64,000 nucleotides of DNA from Lepus europaeus (lineage: Eukaryota > Chordata > Mammalia > Lagomorpha > Leporidae), in contig NC_084844.1 of assembly GCF_033115175.1 (NCBI RefSeq), forward strand, positions 36,551,885 through 36,615,884. Reading direction: 5' to 3'. Under the pieces are notes generated by a model. That model made no database searches. It had not been told where the DNA came from and saw only the letters and a program-made list of their open reading frames with translations. Made by a program: the position numbers and the translations under genes. The stretch's first letter is position 1; every line of letters starts with the position of its first letter. Of this stretch, positions 1-10,236 are shown piece by piece.

Positions 1-62
1 GCCGGGATTATGAGATGTGAGGTGTCTCAGGCGACTTAACCCACTGTGCCACAGCACCGCCC
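1..62 (-). mobile_element. C-repeat SINE, head end only (cut by window edge)
   Basis: The fragment ends in the reverse-complemented SINE head, 'cccactgtgccacagcacc', which carries the inverted tRNA-like A box. The rest of the element lies to the left of the window. Confidence 0.8.
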
Positions 63-209
63 TGAAACATTCGTTCCTGCCGCCTTGCTTGCCACCACCC
101 TCCCAGGGCCATGGGTTTGTACCCTACTCTCCCTTCAGGCCTGGAATTGGTGGTACTGGGGGTTTATATCAGAGTTTCCCTGACTGATATTTTCAGAATC
201 AAAATTTTA

Positions 210-532
210 TCAGTATTTTTTTTAAAAAGATTTATTTTATTTATTTGAAAGATTTGCAGAGAGAGAGAGATGTCTCCCATCTGCCAGTTCACTCTCTAAA
301 TGGTTGCAACAGCCAGGGCTGGGCCAGGCTGAAGTCAGGAGCCAGGAGCTTCTTCCAGGTCTCTCACATGGGTACGGGGGCCCAAGGACTTAAGCCATTT
401 TCTGCTGCTTTCCCAGGGACATTAACAGGGAGCTGGATTGGAGTGGAGCAGCCAGAACTTAAACCGGCATCCATAAAGGATGCTGGCGTTTCAGGCTAGG
501 GCTTTAACCTACTGCACCACAATGCCGGCCCC
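210..532 (-). mobile_element. C-repeat SINE (older subfamily), near full length
   Basis: It runs from a T-rich tail followed by 'agatttattttatttattt' through a GA-rich block to the inverted head 'accacaatgccggcccc'. This tail-body-head order is how antisense C repeats read on the + strand throughout the window. Confidence 0.9.
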
Positions 533-537
533 TTAAT

Positions 538-561
538 TGTTGTTGTTGTTGTTGTTGTTAC
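538..561. repeat. (TTG)n microsatellite
   Basis: About seven TTG units lie between two SINE pieces. Confidence 0.9.
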
Positions 562-645
562 TTTAAAATATTTATTCTGTTTGTTGGAAAGGCCGAGTTA
601 CAGAGAGAGGTAGAGACGGAGAGGGAGGAAGAGTTGTATGAGTAT
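562..645 (-). mobile_element. C-repeat tail fragment
   Basis: The AT-rich tail and the GA-rich block (gagttacagagagaggtagag) are present, but the body is missing. A + strand C repeat follows directly, so the pair forms an inverted junction. Confidence 0.7.
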
Positions 646-657
646 GTTAGTAGCTGT

Positions 658-991
658 CCCTGTGTGTGGGTGTTGTAGTGCAGCAGTTAAACCAGGGCTC
701 AGGACACCACATCCCATACTGCAGTGCCACAGTTCGAGTCCTGGCTCTTCTTCCAATTCCAGCTTCCTGATATGTGTACACAAAGAGGTACCAGGTGCTG
801 GTTCAAGTGCTGAGATTCCTGCCACTCGTGTGGGATGCCTGGATGGAGTTCCTGACTCCTGACTTTAGCTCGGCCCAGCTCTAGCTATTGCAGGCATTTG
901 GGGAGTAAACCAGTGAATGGATGATCTCTCTCACCCTCTGTCTTGCTCTGCCTATCAAATAAATACAAATAAATTTAAAAAATTAAAAAGA
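658..991 (+). mobile_element. C-repeat SINE (old, diverged)
   Basis: The B-box-like 'cagttcgagtcctggctc', the 'gcaggcatttggggagtaaa' motif and a tail of 'caaataaatacaaataaat' identify it. Its head is worn. Confidence 0.85.
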
Positions 992-1224
992 TATTCCAGG
1001 CAATTCTTTTCCTGTAATTTCTTTTCAAAAAATAACTGAGACTGGTGTGCTGAGCTTGAATCCCAAACTGGCCCTTGTCTGTGTCCAGCTGGGCGTGTTA
1101 CAGGCTGTCCAGGACTGTGCTGGAGCTGGCCCTCACAGGGTGACCATCAAGTTTGTAGCAACTTTTGCCAGCTGTTTGTTAGCCATAGGCATTATTAAAT
1201 ATTAAATTATATTGGAAGCAGGAA

Positions 1225-2060
1225 CTCCAACAGATACATATACACCAATATTCATAGCAGCGTTGTTCACAATAGCCAACAGGGGAGAACAGGGCAAGTG
1301 TCCATCAGCAGGGGAATGGATAAACAAATAAGGTGTATTCATACAATAGAATGTTGTTCAGCCCTAAAATGCAATGAAGTTCTGATACATGTGACAACAC
1401 GGAAGAATCTTAAAAGCATATGCCAAGTGGAATAAAGCAGACACAAAAAGAAAAACTGCCTGGGCCGGCGCCGTGGCTTAATAGGCTAATCCTCCGCCTT
1501 GCAGCGCTGGCACACCGGGTTCTAGTCCCAGTTGGGGCGCCGGATTCTATCCCGGTTGCCCCTCTTCCAGGCCAGCTCTCTGCTATGGCCCGGGAGTGCA
1601 GTGGAGGATGGTCCAAGTGCTTGGGCCCTGCACCCGCATGGGAGACCAGGAGAAGCACCTGGCTCCTGGCTTCAGATCAGCACAATGCGCCAGCCGCAGC
1701 GGCCATCAGAGGGTGAACCAACGGCAAAAAGGAAGACCTTTCTCTCTGTCTCTCTCTCTCACTATCCACTCTGCCTGTCAAAAAAAACAAAACAAAAAAA
1801 ACCTGCCTGATTCCACTTACATGAAGTACACAGAACAGGCAAACTCATAGCCGCAGAGAGTACAATAAAAGTTTCCAAGTCTGGAGGGAAAGTCGATTGG
1901 GTAGAAAGTTTCCGTTTAGATGATGAAAAGGTTCTGGAAATAGTGGTAATGATTACACAACTATGTGAAGTACTTAATGCTACTGCATTATACTTGAAAT
2001 GGTTAAAATGACAAATGTTGTGTCATCTATATGTTCATATTAGTAAGTACAATTCTATAA
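1225..2060 (+). mobile_element. Ancient LINE-1 (L1M-type) 3' end, split by a young SINE
   Basis: The left part (1225-1462) reads like the end of L1 ORF2 and early 3' UTR: 'ccaatattcatagcagcgtt', 'gtccatcagcaggggaatgg', then 'aatagaatgttgttcagccc'. The right part (1803-2060) continues with 'gattccacttacatgaagta', 'gatgatgaaaaggttctgga' and 'ggttaaaatgacaaatgttg'. The two parts join collinearly once the SINE at 1463-1802 is removed. Frames are broken, so it is a dead copy. Confidence 0.85.
1463..1802 (+). mobile_element. Young C-repeat SINE (CSINE) inside L1
   Basis: The head 'ggccggcgccgtggcttaat' and the B-box region 'gggttctagtcccagttggg' are intact, and the 3' end is the young type, 'ccactctgcctgtcaaaaaa'. 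A short TSD, ctgcctg, lies at 1456-1462 and 1803-1809. CpG-rich sequence and little decay mark it as recent. Confidence 0.95.
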
Positions 2061-2321
2061 GAAATTAAATATACATTTCTAACAAAATAATTTTGAAAAC
2101 AAAATCATCAAAATTGAATGATTCCTAATTTTTTCCACATTATAAGTTAGGTTTGTTTCTGAGGTTTTGTCTGCTGAATCTGTAGAGCATCTCTTCCAAT
2201 CTCCATGCTCAGTGACATCACCTTGATAGCTAGATATTGGCTGGAAATCAAAAACGCCACAACTCAGGGTCCTTCCTCCCCTCCAAGTGGTTGTTAAGCA
2301 TTTACCAATGCACTACTAATT

Positions 2322-2538
2322 CTTTTTTTTTTTAAGATTTATTTTTATTTATTTGAAAGACAGAGTTACAGAGAGAAAGAGACAGAAGTCTTCCATCTGC
2401 TGGTTCACACCCCAAATGGCCGCAATGGCTGCAGCTGAGCCGATCTGAAGCCGGGAGCCAGGAGCTTCTTCCAGGTCTCCCACGTGGGTGCAGGGGCCCA
2501 AGGATTTGGGCCATCTTCTACTGCTTTCCCAGGCTACT

Positions 2539-2574
<36 letters not shown>

Positions 2575-2685
2575 CGAGTGATCCTGATTGGAAGTGTAGC
2601 AGCCAGAGACTCAAATTGGCGCCCTTGTGGGATGCTGGCACTGTAGGCAGTGGCTTTACCAGTTACACCACAGCGCCGGCTCCAC
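2322..2685 (-). mobile_element. C-repeat SINE with internal GA expansion
   Basis: Poly(T) and 'aagatttatttttatttatt' open the element and 'ccacagcgccggctcc' closes it. A (GA)n run of about 30 bases at 2540-2570, then 'gcgcgcgag', interrupts the body where copies normally read '...gcagagagctgg'. Confidence 0.9.
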
Positions 2686-2746
2686 ACCACTGATTCTGAC
2701 CCCCAGTTTCCTCAAGAGTGAAAAGGAAACAGCAAAACGTGTGTCA

Positions 2747-2940
2747 CAGAATTTCTCTGAGGATTAGTTGAGGTGAAAGGGCCCGTGGGAGTGCTCACCA
2801 CATAGCATTTGTTCCTTTTCGCTAGAGACCTTGAGCTCCTTGAGGGCCAATCCTGCTGAAATGACCTGTTTTCTAAGTCTTTATTAGAGGGATGCAGTAG
2901 ATGTTAAATTGAACAAATGAACGAATGGATGGATTTCCTA
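2747..2940 (+). mobile_element. Possible MIR/L2 remnants
   Basis: 'tctgaggattagttgaggtg' followed by 'gtgctcaccacatagcattt' resembles the MIR 3' end. 'gagctccttgagggccaatc' to 'aacaaatgaacgaatggatg' resembles the L2 3' end. Both are heavily decayed. Confidence 0.45.
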
Positions 2941-3754
2941 TTTTAACAGCTGGCACCAGAACCACTTTCCGTAAGAGAATTAACTTCGGAAGCTGCTAGG
3001 GCAGAAGGTGGGGCCTGTGCTCATGGTGAGAGTCTTCTCCCAGCAGCTCTGAAAGGGAAAACAAGAACTTGACCTTTTTGTCTTTGACCCAGAAAAGGAT
3101 GCCGGAAAGAAGGGGCACTGCAAGGATAGAAGCCAGAAAAGCAGAGACAGGGAGAGGCTGGGTGTCCACGGTGTGAGCTGTAGGGTGGGTGGGATGGAGA
3201 TGGGATTTCTAATAGGCATTCCTGGGTTAAAACGGGTTGTATTTGTTTGCTGTAGGCTCTCATTATGACCCATACACATCTTCAGTGAAGTTTCTAGTCT
3301 CTTTGACAGCCTTGTGTTTGGATTTTTTTGGGGAATGTAATGAATCAAGAAGAAGCTGGGCTGGCCTCTTTTGGCCCCAGCTGCCAGTGAAGCGACGAAG
3401 GGACAGTGACAGGACATGGTGTTGCAGGCCAAAAAGTGTAGCAGAGGCAGGGAATGTGATCGGAAACCAGCTCCATGGTGATACAAACTCTTGGGAAGTC
3501 CTTGGAGAAGGCTGGAGTGGTCCTGTGAACATCTGTGGTCTATACGCTGAAGGTTGAACCTTCTTCTCTAGTTTTTGGGGAGATGAGGGTATCCCAGAGG
3601 CCCATAGGTTACATTCAATGATCTTGACATTTTTAGGCTTTGGTGATGTTCCATTGCTTGGTCTGTGGGTATTAATGCATTTTAGTGCATTCCTATAGTT
3701 TGGGGTTTTAGATTTTGAGAGAATTCTTTGTCTTCTTGGACTCCAGCTTGAATT
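2941..3754. other. Unique intergenic sequence
   Basis: I recognise no repeat. Opposed open frames (for example 2980-3486 on the minus strand) have biased, low-complexity composition and no recognisable domain, so I do not call them genes. Confidence 0.5.
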
Positions 3755-3773
3755 AAGAATGTTCTGGGTAAAT

Positions 3774-4117
3774 GGCCAGCGCCACGGCTCAATAGGCTAA
3801 TCCTCTGCTTTGCGGCGCCGGCACACCGGGTTCTAGTCCCAGTCGGGGCACCGATTCTGTCCCGGTTGCCCCTCTTCCAGGCCAGCTCTCTGCTGTGACC
3901 CGGGAAGGCAGTGGAGGATGGTCCAAGTGCTTGGGCCCTGCACCCCATGGGAGACCAGGAGAAGCACCTGGCTCCTGCCATCCGATCAGCGCGGTGCACC
4001 GGCAGCAGCACGCCAGCCGCGGCGGCCATTGGAGGGTGAACCAACGGCAAAGGAAGACCTTTCTCTCTGTCTCTCTCACTGTCCACTCTGCCTGTCAAAA
4101 AAAAAAAAAAAAAAAAA
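3774..4117 (+). mobile_element. Young C-repeat SINE with 19-bp TSD
   Basis: It is full length from 'ggccagcgccacggctcaat' to poly(A). The perfect TSD aagaatgttctgggtaaat lies at 3755-3773 and 4118-4136. Confidence 0.96.
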
Positions 4118-4373
4118 AAGAATGTTCTGGGTAAATCTATAAAATTAAGGCATTTATAGTATCACATTACCTTGCTCTGTAGTGAAATGGCTTTTGATGA
4201 CTGTCAGAATCTAATCTATCCAAAGAATAGGGTAGGAAAAAAGAAGGTCTTTTACAATGGAGAAGCCTGACAAACACTACCTTAACTAAGGGCTGAATAT
4301 TATTACCAATGATGTCATGTGGATATTATATTTTCACCAATGATGTGTCAAGAAAGACACTTAACTTCTGTAG

Positions 4374-4694
4374 TTTTTTATTTATTTACTTGAAAGTCAG
4401 AGTTACAGAGAGAAGGAGAGAGAGAGAGATTGATCTTCCATCCTCTGGTTCATGCCACAGATGGCTGTAGTAGCCAAGGCTGGGCCAGGCCAAAGCCAGG
4501 AGCCAGGAGCTTCTTCTGTGTCTCCCACATGGATGGCAGGGGCCCAAGCACTGGGCCCATCTTCTACTGCCTTCCCAAGGCCATTAGCAGAGAGCCTGAT
4601 GGGAAGTGGAGCAGCTGGGATTCCAACTGGCACCCATATGGGATGCCGGTATCACAGACGGAAGCTCTACCTACTATTACACAATGATGGCCCC
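4374..4694 (-). mobile_element. C-repeat SINE (older)
   Basis: It has a tail of 'atttatttacttgaaagtca' and ends in the inverted head 'acacaatgatggcccc'. Confidence 0.88.
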
Positions 4695-5098
4695 TACAGT
4701 AGTTTTTTGAAAAACCCATAACCCCCGTCTAATCATGAGAAAGCCATCAGATCAGCCCAGATTGGGGGACATTCCACAGGATATCCAGCCACTACTGTTT
4801 GAAACTGTCACAGATTAGTGAAGACTGGGGAGATATGACAATTAAATGCAACGTGGAATCCTGCAACAGAAAGGGAATGTTAAGAAAAAAAGCCAGTGAA
4901 ATCCAGATAAAGTCTGGAATTTAGTTAATAATGCAGCTTTGTTGATTTCTAGCTTTGACAAACGTGCCATGGTGATCAAAGCTGTTAACAGTAGGGGAAG
5001 TTGAATAAGCAGTATTCAGGGACTCTTAACACAATCTTTACAACTTTTTTTTGTTAATCTGGAATAATTTCTGAATAAAAAGTGTGTTTCAAAAAAAT
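4695..5098. other. Unique intergenic sequence
   Basis: This is about 400 bases of AT-rich sequence with no coding frame or repeat that I can name. Just before the next SINE it contains 'aataatttctgaataaaaag'. Confidence 0.4.
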
Positions 5099-5100
5099 AT

Positions 5101-5428
5101 GGAGCCAGTGCCATGGCATAATAGGTTAAGCTTCTACCTGCAGTGCAGGCATCCTACCTGGGTGCTAGTTTGTGTTCCGGTTGCTCCTCTTCTGATCCAG
5201 CGCTCTGTTTATGGCCTGAGAAAGCAGTGGAAGTTGGCCCAAGTGCTTGGACCCCTGCACCTGTGTGAGAGGCCCAAAGGAAGATCCTGGCTCCTGGCAT
5301 CGGATCGGCTCAGCTCTGGCCGTTGCAGGCATTTGGGGAGTGAACCAGCAGATGGAAAACCTTTCTCTCTGTGTCTCATTCTCTCTCTGTAACTCTCCCT
5401 CTCAAATAAATAAATAAAAATCTTTTTT
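5101..5428 (+). mobile_element. C-repeat SINE (older)
   Basis: It runs from 'gagccagtgccatggcataa' to a tail of 'tctcaaataaataaataaaa'. A younger SINE was inserted at the end of its tail. Confidence 0.92.
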
Positions 5429-5445
5429 AAAAAGTTTAATAACAA

Positions 5446-5784
5446 GGCCGGCGCCGTGGCTCAACAGGCTAATCCTCCGCCTTGCGGCGCCGGCACACCG
5501 GGTTCTAGTCCCGGTCGGGGCACCGATCCTGTCCCGGTTGCCCCTCTTCCAGGCCAGCCCTCTGCTGTGGCCAGGGAGTGCAGTGGAGGATGGCCCAAGT
5601 GCTTGGGTCCTGCACCCCATGGGAGACCAGGAGAAGCACCTGGCTCCTGGCTTCGGATCAGCGCGGTGCGCCGGCCGCAGCGTGCTACCGCGGCGGCCAT
5701 TGGAGGGTGAACCAACGGCAAAAGGAAGACCTTTCTCTCTGTCTCTCTCTCACTGTCCACTCTGCCTGTCAAAAAAAAAAAAAA
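5446..5784 (+). mobile_element. Young C-repeat SINE in the tail of an older one
   Basis: It is full length, 'ggccggcgccgtggctcaac' to poly(A). The TSD aaaagtttaataacaa lies at about 5430-5445 and 5785-5800, next to the tail of the SINE at 5101-5428. Confidence 0.96.
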
Positions 5785-5800
5785 AAAAGTTTAATAACAA

Positions 5801-6510
5801 ATATGAGATACAAGGCCTTTGGGTTGACCAAAGGACCCCATTATCGTTGTACTGAGCTTTTCCATTATCTGGTTTATTTGTGCCACATGGAGAGTAGTTT
5901 CAGAAAATCTTCACTGGGCATCTTCCAAGGAGTCCCTAATGGCAAAGAAACAGTAACACTGTTCTTTTTCCCCCCAAGGCTTTGATACCTACAAAAAGAG
6001 ATGAATTTGTGAACCTACTGCCAGGACAAACAGTCCCCTTTAAGCTCCTTGTGTAAGGTCAAGTGTGGCTTCTCTTCAGGCCGGCTCCTGAGGTGATTAA
6101 CCCACAGCGACTTGTACAGAACCCAGGGCAACTTGCACAGAATTCCGCCCTGGGTAGTTGTATAAGAAAGGACAGAGACACGAGGGAAAGAGGCAAGGGG
6201 GCTCCATGTGGAAGGAGTTTATAGTTAGTGGAAAATATCACGGTCACGCCAAGTCTGTTAGGATGGTACACGTGAGTGACAGCTCCGTAAGTGCACAGTC
6301 TGCGTGTGATCAGGCTCAATCCAAGCAGAGCAGAGCAGTTAGGAGGTGTTTGGCAGGAATGGTTTCCTAAAATAAATAATTTTTAGGCCAAATTTGGTGG
6401 CCTGGTAAGAGGGAATTAGTGCTTCTTGCGGTGGAGGCAATGGCCTGGGCGCAGTCATGGAGACTGTACGTAAGAAGGAAGAACTGTGTGGATGCAGGCA
6501 TGTGGTTCCT
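5801..6510. other. Unique intergenic sequence
   Basis: No repeat family is recognised. Short opposed open frames around 6059-6576 show no domains. Confidence 0.4.
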
Positions 6511-6511
6511 C

Positions 6512-7124
6512 AGATAAGATGCCGCTTGCGATGCCCGTATCCCATAGCAGAGTGCCTGGCTTTGAGCCCCACTCAACTTATTTTTTTTAACACTATGTAC
6601 TCATTTACTTATTTATTTTATTTTAAAGTCAGAGTGACAGGGAGAAGGAGAGGGAGAGAGAGAGAGAAACAGAGTCCATCTGCTGGTTCACTTCCCAAAT
6701 GGCCATAGCAGTCAGCTGTGAGCCAAGCGGAAGCCAGGAGCCAGGAGCTCCATTGTGATCTCCCACGTGGACGGCAGGGGCCCAGCTACTTGCTCCATCT
6801 CCTGCTGCCCTCTTAGGCGCATTAACAGGAACGCTCAATTGGAAGTGGAGTTGCTGGCACTCAAACGAGCACTTCAGTATGGGCTGCTGGTATTACAACG
6901 CTGGCCTTCCCAGCTCTGCTTCTGAGTCCAGCTCCCTGCTACTGTGCACCCGGGGAAGCATCAGCTGATGGCTCCAGTGACTGGGTCCCTGTCACCTACG
7001 TGGGAGACCCAGATTGGGTTCCAGGCTCCTGGTTTTTGCCTGACCGGGCACTTGGGGAGTGTGCAGGCAGAAGATCTCTCTCTCCTCTCTCTGCCTTTCA
7101 AATAAAATGAAAGTAAATAAAAAG
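6512..7124 (+). mobile_element. Old C-repeat SINE split by a reverse C-repeat
   Basis: The left half (6512-6580) holds 'gatgcccgtatcccatagca' and 'gcctggctttgagccc'. The right half (6908-7124) resumes at 'gagtccagctccctgctact' and ends with 'tgcctttcaaataaaatgaa'. The split dates the inner element as younger. Confidence 0.85.
6581..6907 (-). mobile_element. C-repeat SINE nested in a + strand C-repeat
   Basis: The element has an AT-rich tail, GA block, body, and the inverted head 'gtattacaacgctggcc'. It sits in opposite orientation within the SINE at 6512-7124. Confidence 0.88.
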
Positions 7125-7127
7125 AGT

Positions 7128-7209
7128 GTTTGGTACAGCAGTTAAGGCCGTGCTTGGCATGCCCACATCCCGCATTGGAGTGTCTGGTTCGAGTCCTGAC
7201 TCCTCCACT

Positions 7210-7247
<38 letters not shown>

Positions 7248-7278
7248 ATTTATTCATTTGAAAGGCAAAGTTACAGGG

Positions 7279-7314
<36 letters not shown>

Positions 7315-7810
7315 TTCATCTGCTGGTTCACTCCCCATATGGCTGCAATGGCCGGAGCTGGGCTGATTCAAAGCCAGGAACCAAGAGCTTCTTCTGGGCC
7401 TCCCACATGGGTGCAGGGGCCTAAGGACTTGGGCCATCTTCTATTGCTTTCCCAGACCATAGTAGAGAGCTAGATTGGAAGTGGAGCAGCCAGGACTTGA
7501 ACCAGTGCCCATATGGGATGCCTGCACCGCAGGCAGCAGCTTTACCCACTATGCCACAGTGCTGGCCCCTCCTCTACTTCTGATCTAGCTTCCTGCTAAT
7601 GTGCACCCTGGAGGCAGATGATGGCTCAAATACTTTGGTCGTTGGCACCAGGTGGAAGATCTGAAATGAGCTCCAGGTCCTTGACTTTGGCCTGGCCCAG
7701 ACCTGTCTATTGGGGACATTTGGGTAGTGAATCAGTAGATAGAAGATCTCTCTGAATGTCTTCCTGTCTTGCTGCCTTTCAAATCACATGAAAAATTTTT
7801 TTAAAAAATA
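7128..7810 (+). mobile_element. Old C-repeat SINE split by a reverse C-repeat
   Basis: The left part (7128-7211) ends in 'tcctccacttct' and the right part (7568-7810) begins with 'tcctctacttct', the TSD of the inner element with one mismatch. The outer tail is 'tttcaaatcacatgaaaaat'. Confidence 0.88.
7212..7567 (-). mobile_element. C-repeat SINE nested, long poly(T)
   Basis: About 30 T residues precede 'aagatttatttattcatttg'. The (GA)n block is pure, and the element ends 'tgccacagtgctggcccc'. The imperfect 12-bp TSD tcctc(c/t)acttct lies at 7200-7211 and 7568-7579. Confidence 0.93.
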
Positions 7811-7951
7811 AGAATTGTGTGGAGGTAAAGGATCATAACAGCTTCCTGGAAGTGGAGAAGCTGGGTTAGGGAAGAGAAGAGAATGTCAAGGAATCAGCTG
7901 TCTAAGCCAGGGGCAGCGTCTGTGATACCATCTGCAGATGGAGAAGGGATT

Positions 7952-8002
7952 TTTTTGTTTTATTTATTTATTTGAGAGGCAGAGTTATAGAGAGGCAGAG
8001 GC

Positions 8003-8048
<46 letters not shown>

Positions 8049-8305
8049 CTTCTACCTGCTGGTTCACTCCCCAGATGGCTGCAGCGGCCGGAGCTGCGCC
8101 GATCTGAAGCCAGGAGCCAGGAACTTCTACTGGGTCTCCCACGTGGGCACAGGGGCCCAAGGACTTGGGCCATCTTGTACTTCTTTCTCAGGCCATAGCA
8201 GAGAACTGGATTGGAAGTGGAGCAGCCAGGATTCGAACCGGCACCCATATGGGATGCTGGCACTGCAGGCAGTGGCCTTACCTGCTACCTCATAGTGCCA
8301 GCCCC
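7952..8305 (-). mobile_element. C-repeat SINE with 13-bp TSD
   Basis: It is full length with a 30-base (GA)n run at 8017-8047. The TSD tggagaagggatt lies at 7939-7951 and 8306-8318. Confidence 0.94.
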
Positions 8306-8518
8306 TGGAGAAGGGATTCACATGAGTTAGAGAAGACAGGCAGGCTAGGAAGAAACAGGAAGACAAAGGAAGGGGCAGGAAGAACTCACAAAACATGGCA
8401 AAGGGAGCTGTGTGAGAGCACAACGTGCTGAGTGTGAGAAAAGGAATCTGTCTCCCGCCCCGTGAGAGAGGCCCGGAATCTGGGTTTATAGCGTTAGTTT
8501 GTGGACCTTGATTGACAC

Positions 8519-8710
8519 AGAGAATTCATTCAACAAATACATATTAGGCACATACCGCTCTGAGGATGCAGAAGTGAGGCAAACAGGCCCAGGCTCTAAC
8601 TTTGTGGAGCTTACTGTCTAATGGAGGAGCAAAACATCAGTGAGCAATCCCAGAAATTTGTAATGACAATGACAAATTGTGACATCAGCTGTTAGGGAGT
8701 TAGAACAATA
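8519..8710 (-). mobile_element. L2 LINE fragment
   Basis: 'attcattcaacaaatacata' followed by 'tgtggagcttactgtctaat' matches the reverse complement of the L2 3' end. Confidence 0.7.
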
Positions 8711-8977
8711 GTAGCTGCTCGCCAAGAAACCTTCATGTTGCTAATTTAGTTTCCTGGGTTCCTCTGATGTTGGAAAGCGGGAGATCCTTAATATGGAAGA
8801 AATCTCCTATATGAAAGGAAGTGACTATTTAGGAAGCTACACTTGTTTCATAGGATCTTTTTTCAGTTTATAAAAACATATTCTGTAATATTCTGTGTGT
8901 GAGTTTTAAGTGATAACTTTTGTAATTTTTATAGCCACAGTTAATATACAAAACAATTCTGCACATCAAATAAGTTC

Positions 8978-9033
8978 ATTTTTTTAAGATTTATTTATGT
9001 ATTTGAGAGGCAGAGTTATAGAGAGGCAGAGGC

Positions 9034-9064
<31 letters not shown>

Positions 9065-9326
9065 AGTCTTCCATCCACCAGTTCACTCTCCAAACAACCA
9101 CAATGGCCAGAGCCAAGCCAATCTGAAGCCAGGATCCAGGAGTTTCTTCAGGATCTCCCACTCAGGTGTAGGAGCCTAAGCACTCAGGCCATCTTCTACT
9201 GCTTTCCCAGGCCATAGCAGAGAGCGAGATCGGAAGAGGAGCAGCCGGGACTAGAACTGGTGCCCCTATGGGATGCTGGTGCCACAGGTGGTGGCTTCAC
9301 CCACTATGCCACAGAGCTGGATCCCC
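8978..9326 (-). mobile_element. C-repeat SINE (older)
   Basis: The tail is 'aagatttatttatgtatttg', the GA block is long, and the head end is 'tgccacagagctggatcccc'. Confidence 0.9.
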
Positions 9327-9327
9327 C

Positions 9328-9656
9328 TTCTTTCTTTCTTTTTTTTCTTTTAGAAAAGGTTTATTTGTTTTATTAGGGAGGGAGAGAAAGAGATCTTCTC
9401 TCGGCTGATTCACTTCCCAAATGAACACAACAGGCAGGGCTGACCTAGGCTGAAGCCAGGAGCCAAGAACTCCGTCCTGGTCTCCCATGTGGGTGGTGGG
9501 GACCCAAGCACTTGGGCCATCTTCTGCTGCTTTCTCAGGTGCACTAACAGGGAGCTAGATCAGAAGCAGAGCAGCTGGGAGCTGGACTGGCTCTCCAGAA
9601 TGGAACGCCAGAGTCATAAGCAGTAGCGTGACCTGCTGTGCCACAATGCTGGCTCC
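9328..9656 (-). mobile_element. C-repeat SINE (old), head-to-tail with the previous one
   Basis: It has a pyrimidine-rich degenerate tail at 9328-9360 and ends 'tgccacaatgctggctcc'. It directly abuts the preceding antisense C repeat. Confidence 0.85.
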
Positions 9657-9850
9657 TGGGAGATCCACTTGGAAGATGCTTCTTTCACATGCCTGCTAAC
9701 TTTCTGCTGATTGTTTGCTACCTGGGCCTTCGAAAGGACTTCAATTTCCTCACACTGTGAGAGCCCATAGAGTGGTGAGCTACTAAATTTGAGTCATTTT
9801 AAGCCATTAATTTGTGGCAAGTTATTACGGCCATAGAAAATGGATACACC
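9657..9850 (+). mobile_element. MLT1-like LTR 3' end
   Basis: 'cattttaagccattaatttg' then 'ggcaagttattacggccata' matches the 3' end typical of MaLR (MLT1-type) LTRs. The element is cut by a young SINE at 9851. Confidence 0.55.
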
Positions 9851-10220
9851 GGCCGGCGCTGTGGCTCAACAGGCTAATCCTCCGCCTTGCAGCGCCGGCA
9901 CACCGGGTTCTAGTCCCGGTCGGGGCACCGATCCTGTCCCGGTTGCCCCTCTTCCAGGCCAGCTCTCTGCTGTGGCCAGGGAGTGCAGTGGAGGATGGCC
10001 CAAGTGTTTGGGCTCTGCACCCCATGGGAGACCAGGAGAAGCACCTGGCTCCTGCCATCGGAACAGCGCGGTGCGCTGGCCGCAGCGCGCTACCGCGGCG
10101 GCCATTGGAGGGTGAACCAACGGCAAAAGGAAGACCTTTCTCTCTGTCTCTCTCTCACTGTCCACTCTGCCTGTCAAAAAAAAAAATAAATAAATAAAAA
10201 AATAAAAAATAAAAAAAAAA
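9851..10220 (+). mobile_element. Young C-repeat SINE with 16-bp TSD
   Basis: It is full length. The A-rich tail is interrupted by T residues (aaataaataaataaaaaaat). The perfect TSD agaaaatggatacacc lies at 9835-9850 and 10221-10236. Confidence 0.97.
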
Positions 10221-10236
10221 AGAAAATGGATACACC

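Noticed and set aside
1463..1560. tRNA gene candidates from A- and B-box matches in SINE heads
   Set aside because: The heads are tRNA-derived pol III promoters of C repeats; they do not fold into complete tRNAs with mature ends.
2980..3486. A 168-codon minus-strand open frame in unique sequence
   Set aside because: There is no recognisable domain, the Ser/Leu/Pro composition is low-complexity, and an opposed open frame lies at 3237-3557. Chance is the simplest explanation.
1..4000. The neighbouring gene expected upstream of USP32 (CHCT1/C17orf64 in human)
   Set aside because: I found no frame resembling it. With human-like spacing it would lie just beyond the left edge.
5446..5784. Open frames of 70-180 codons on both strands at every young SINE, with near-identical peptides
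   Set aside because: They are shadows of the C-repeat body repeated at each copy, and they end at the SINE edges.
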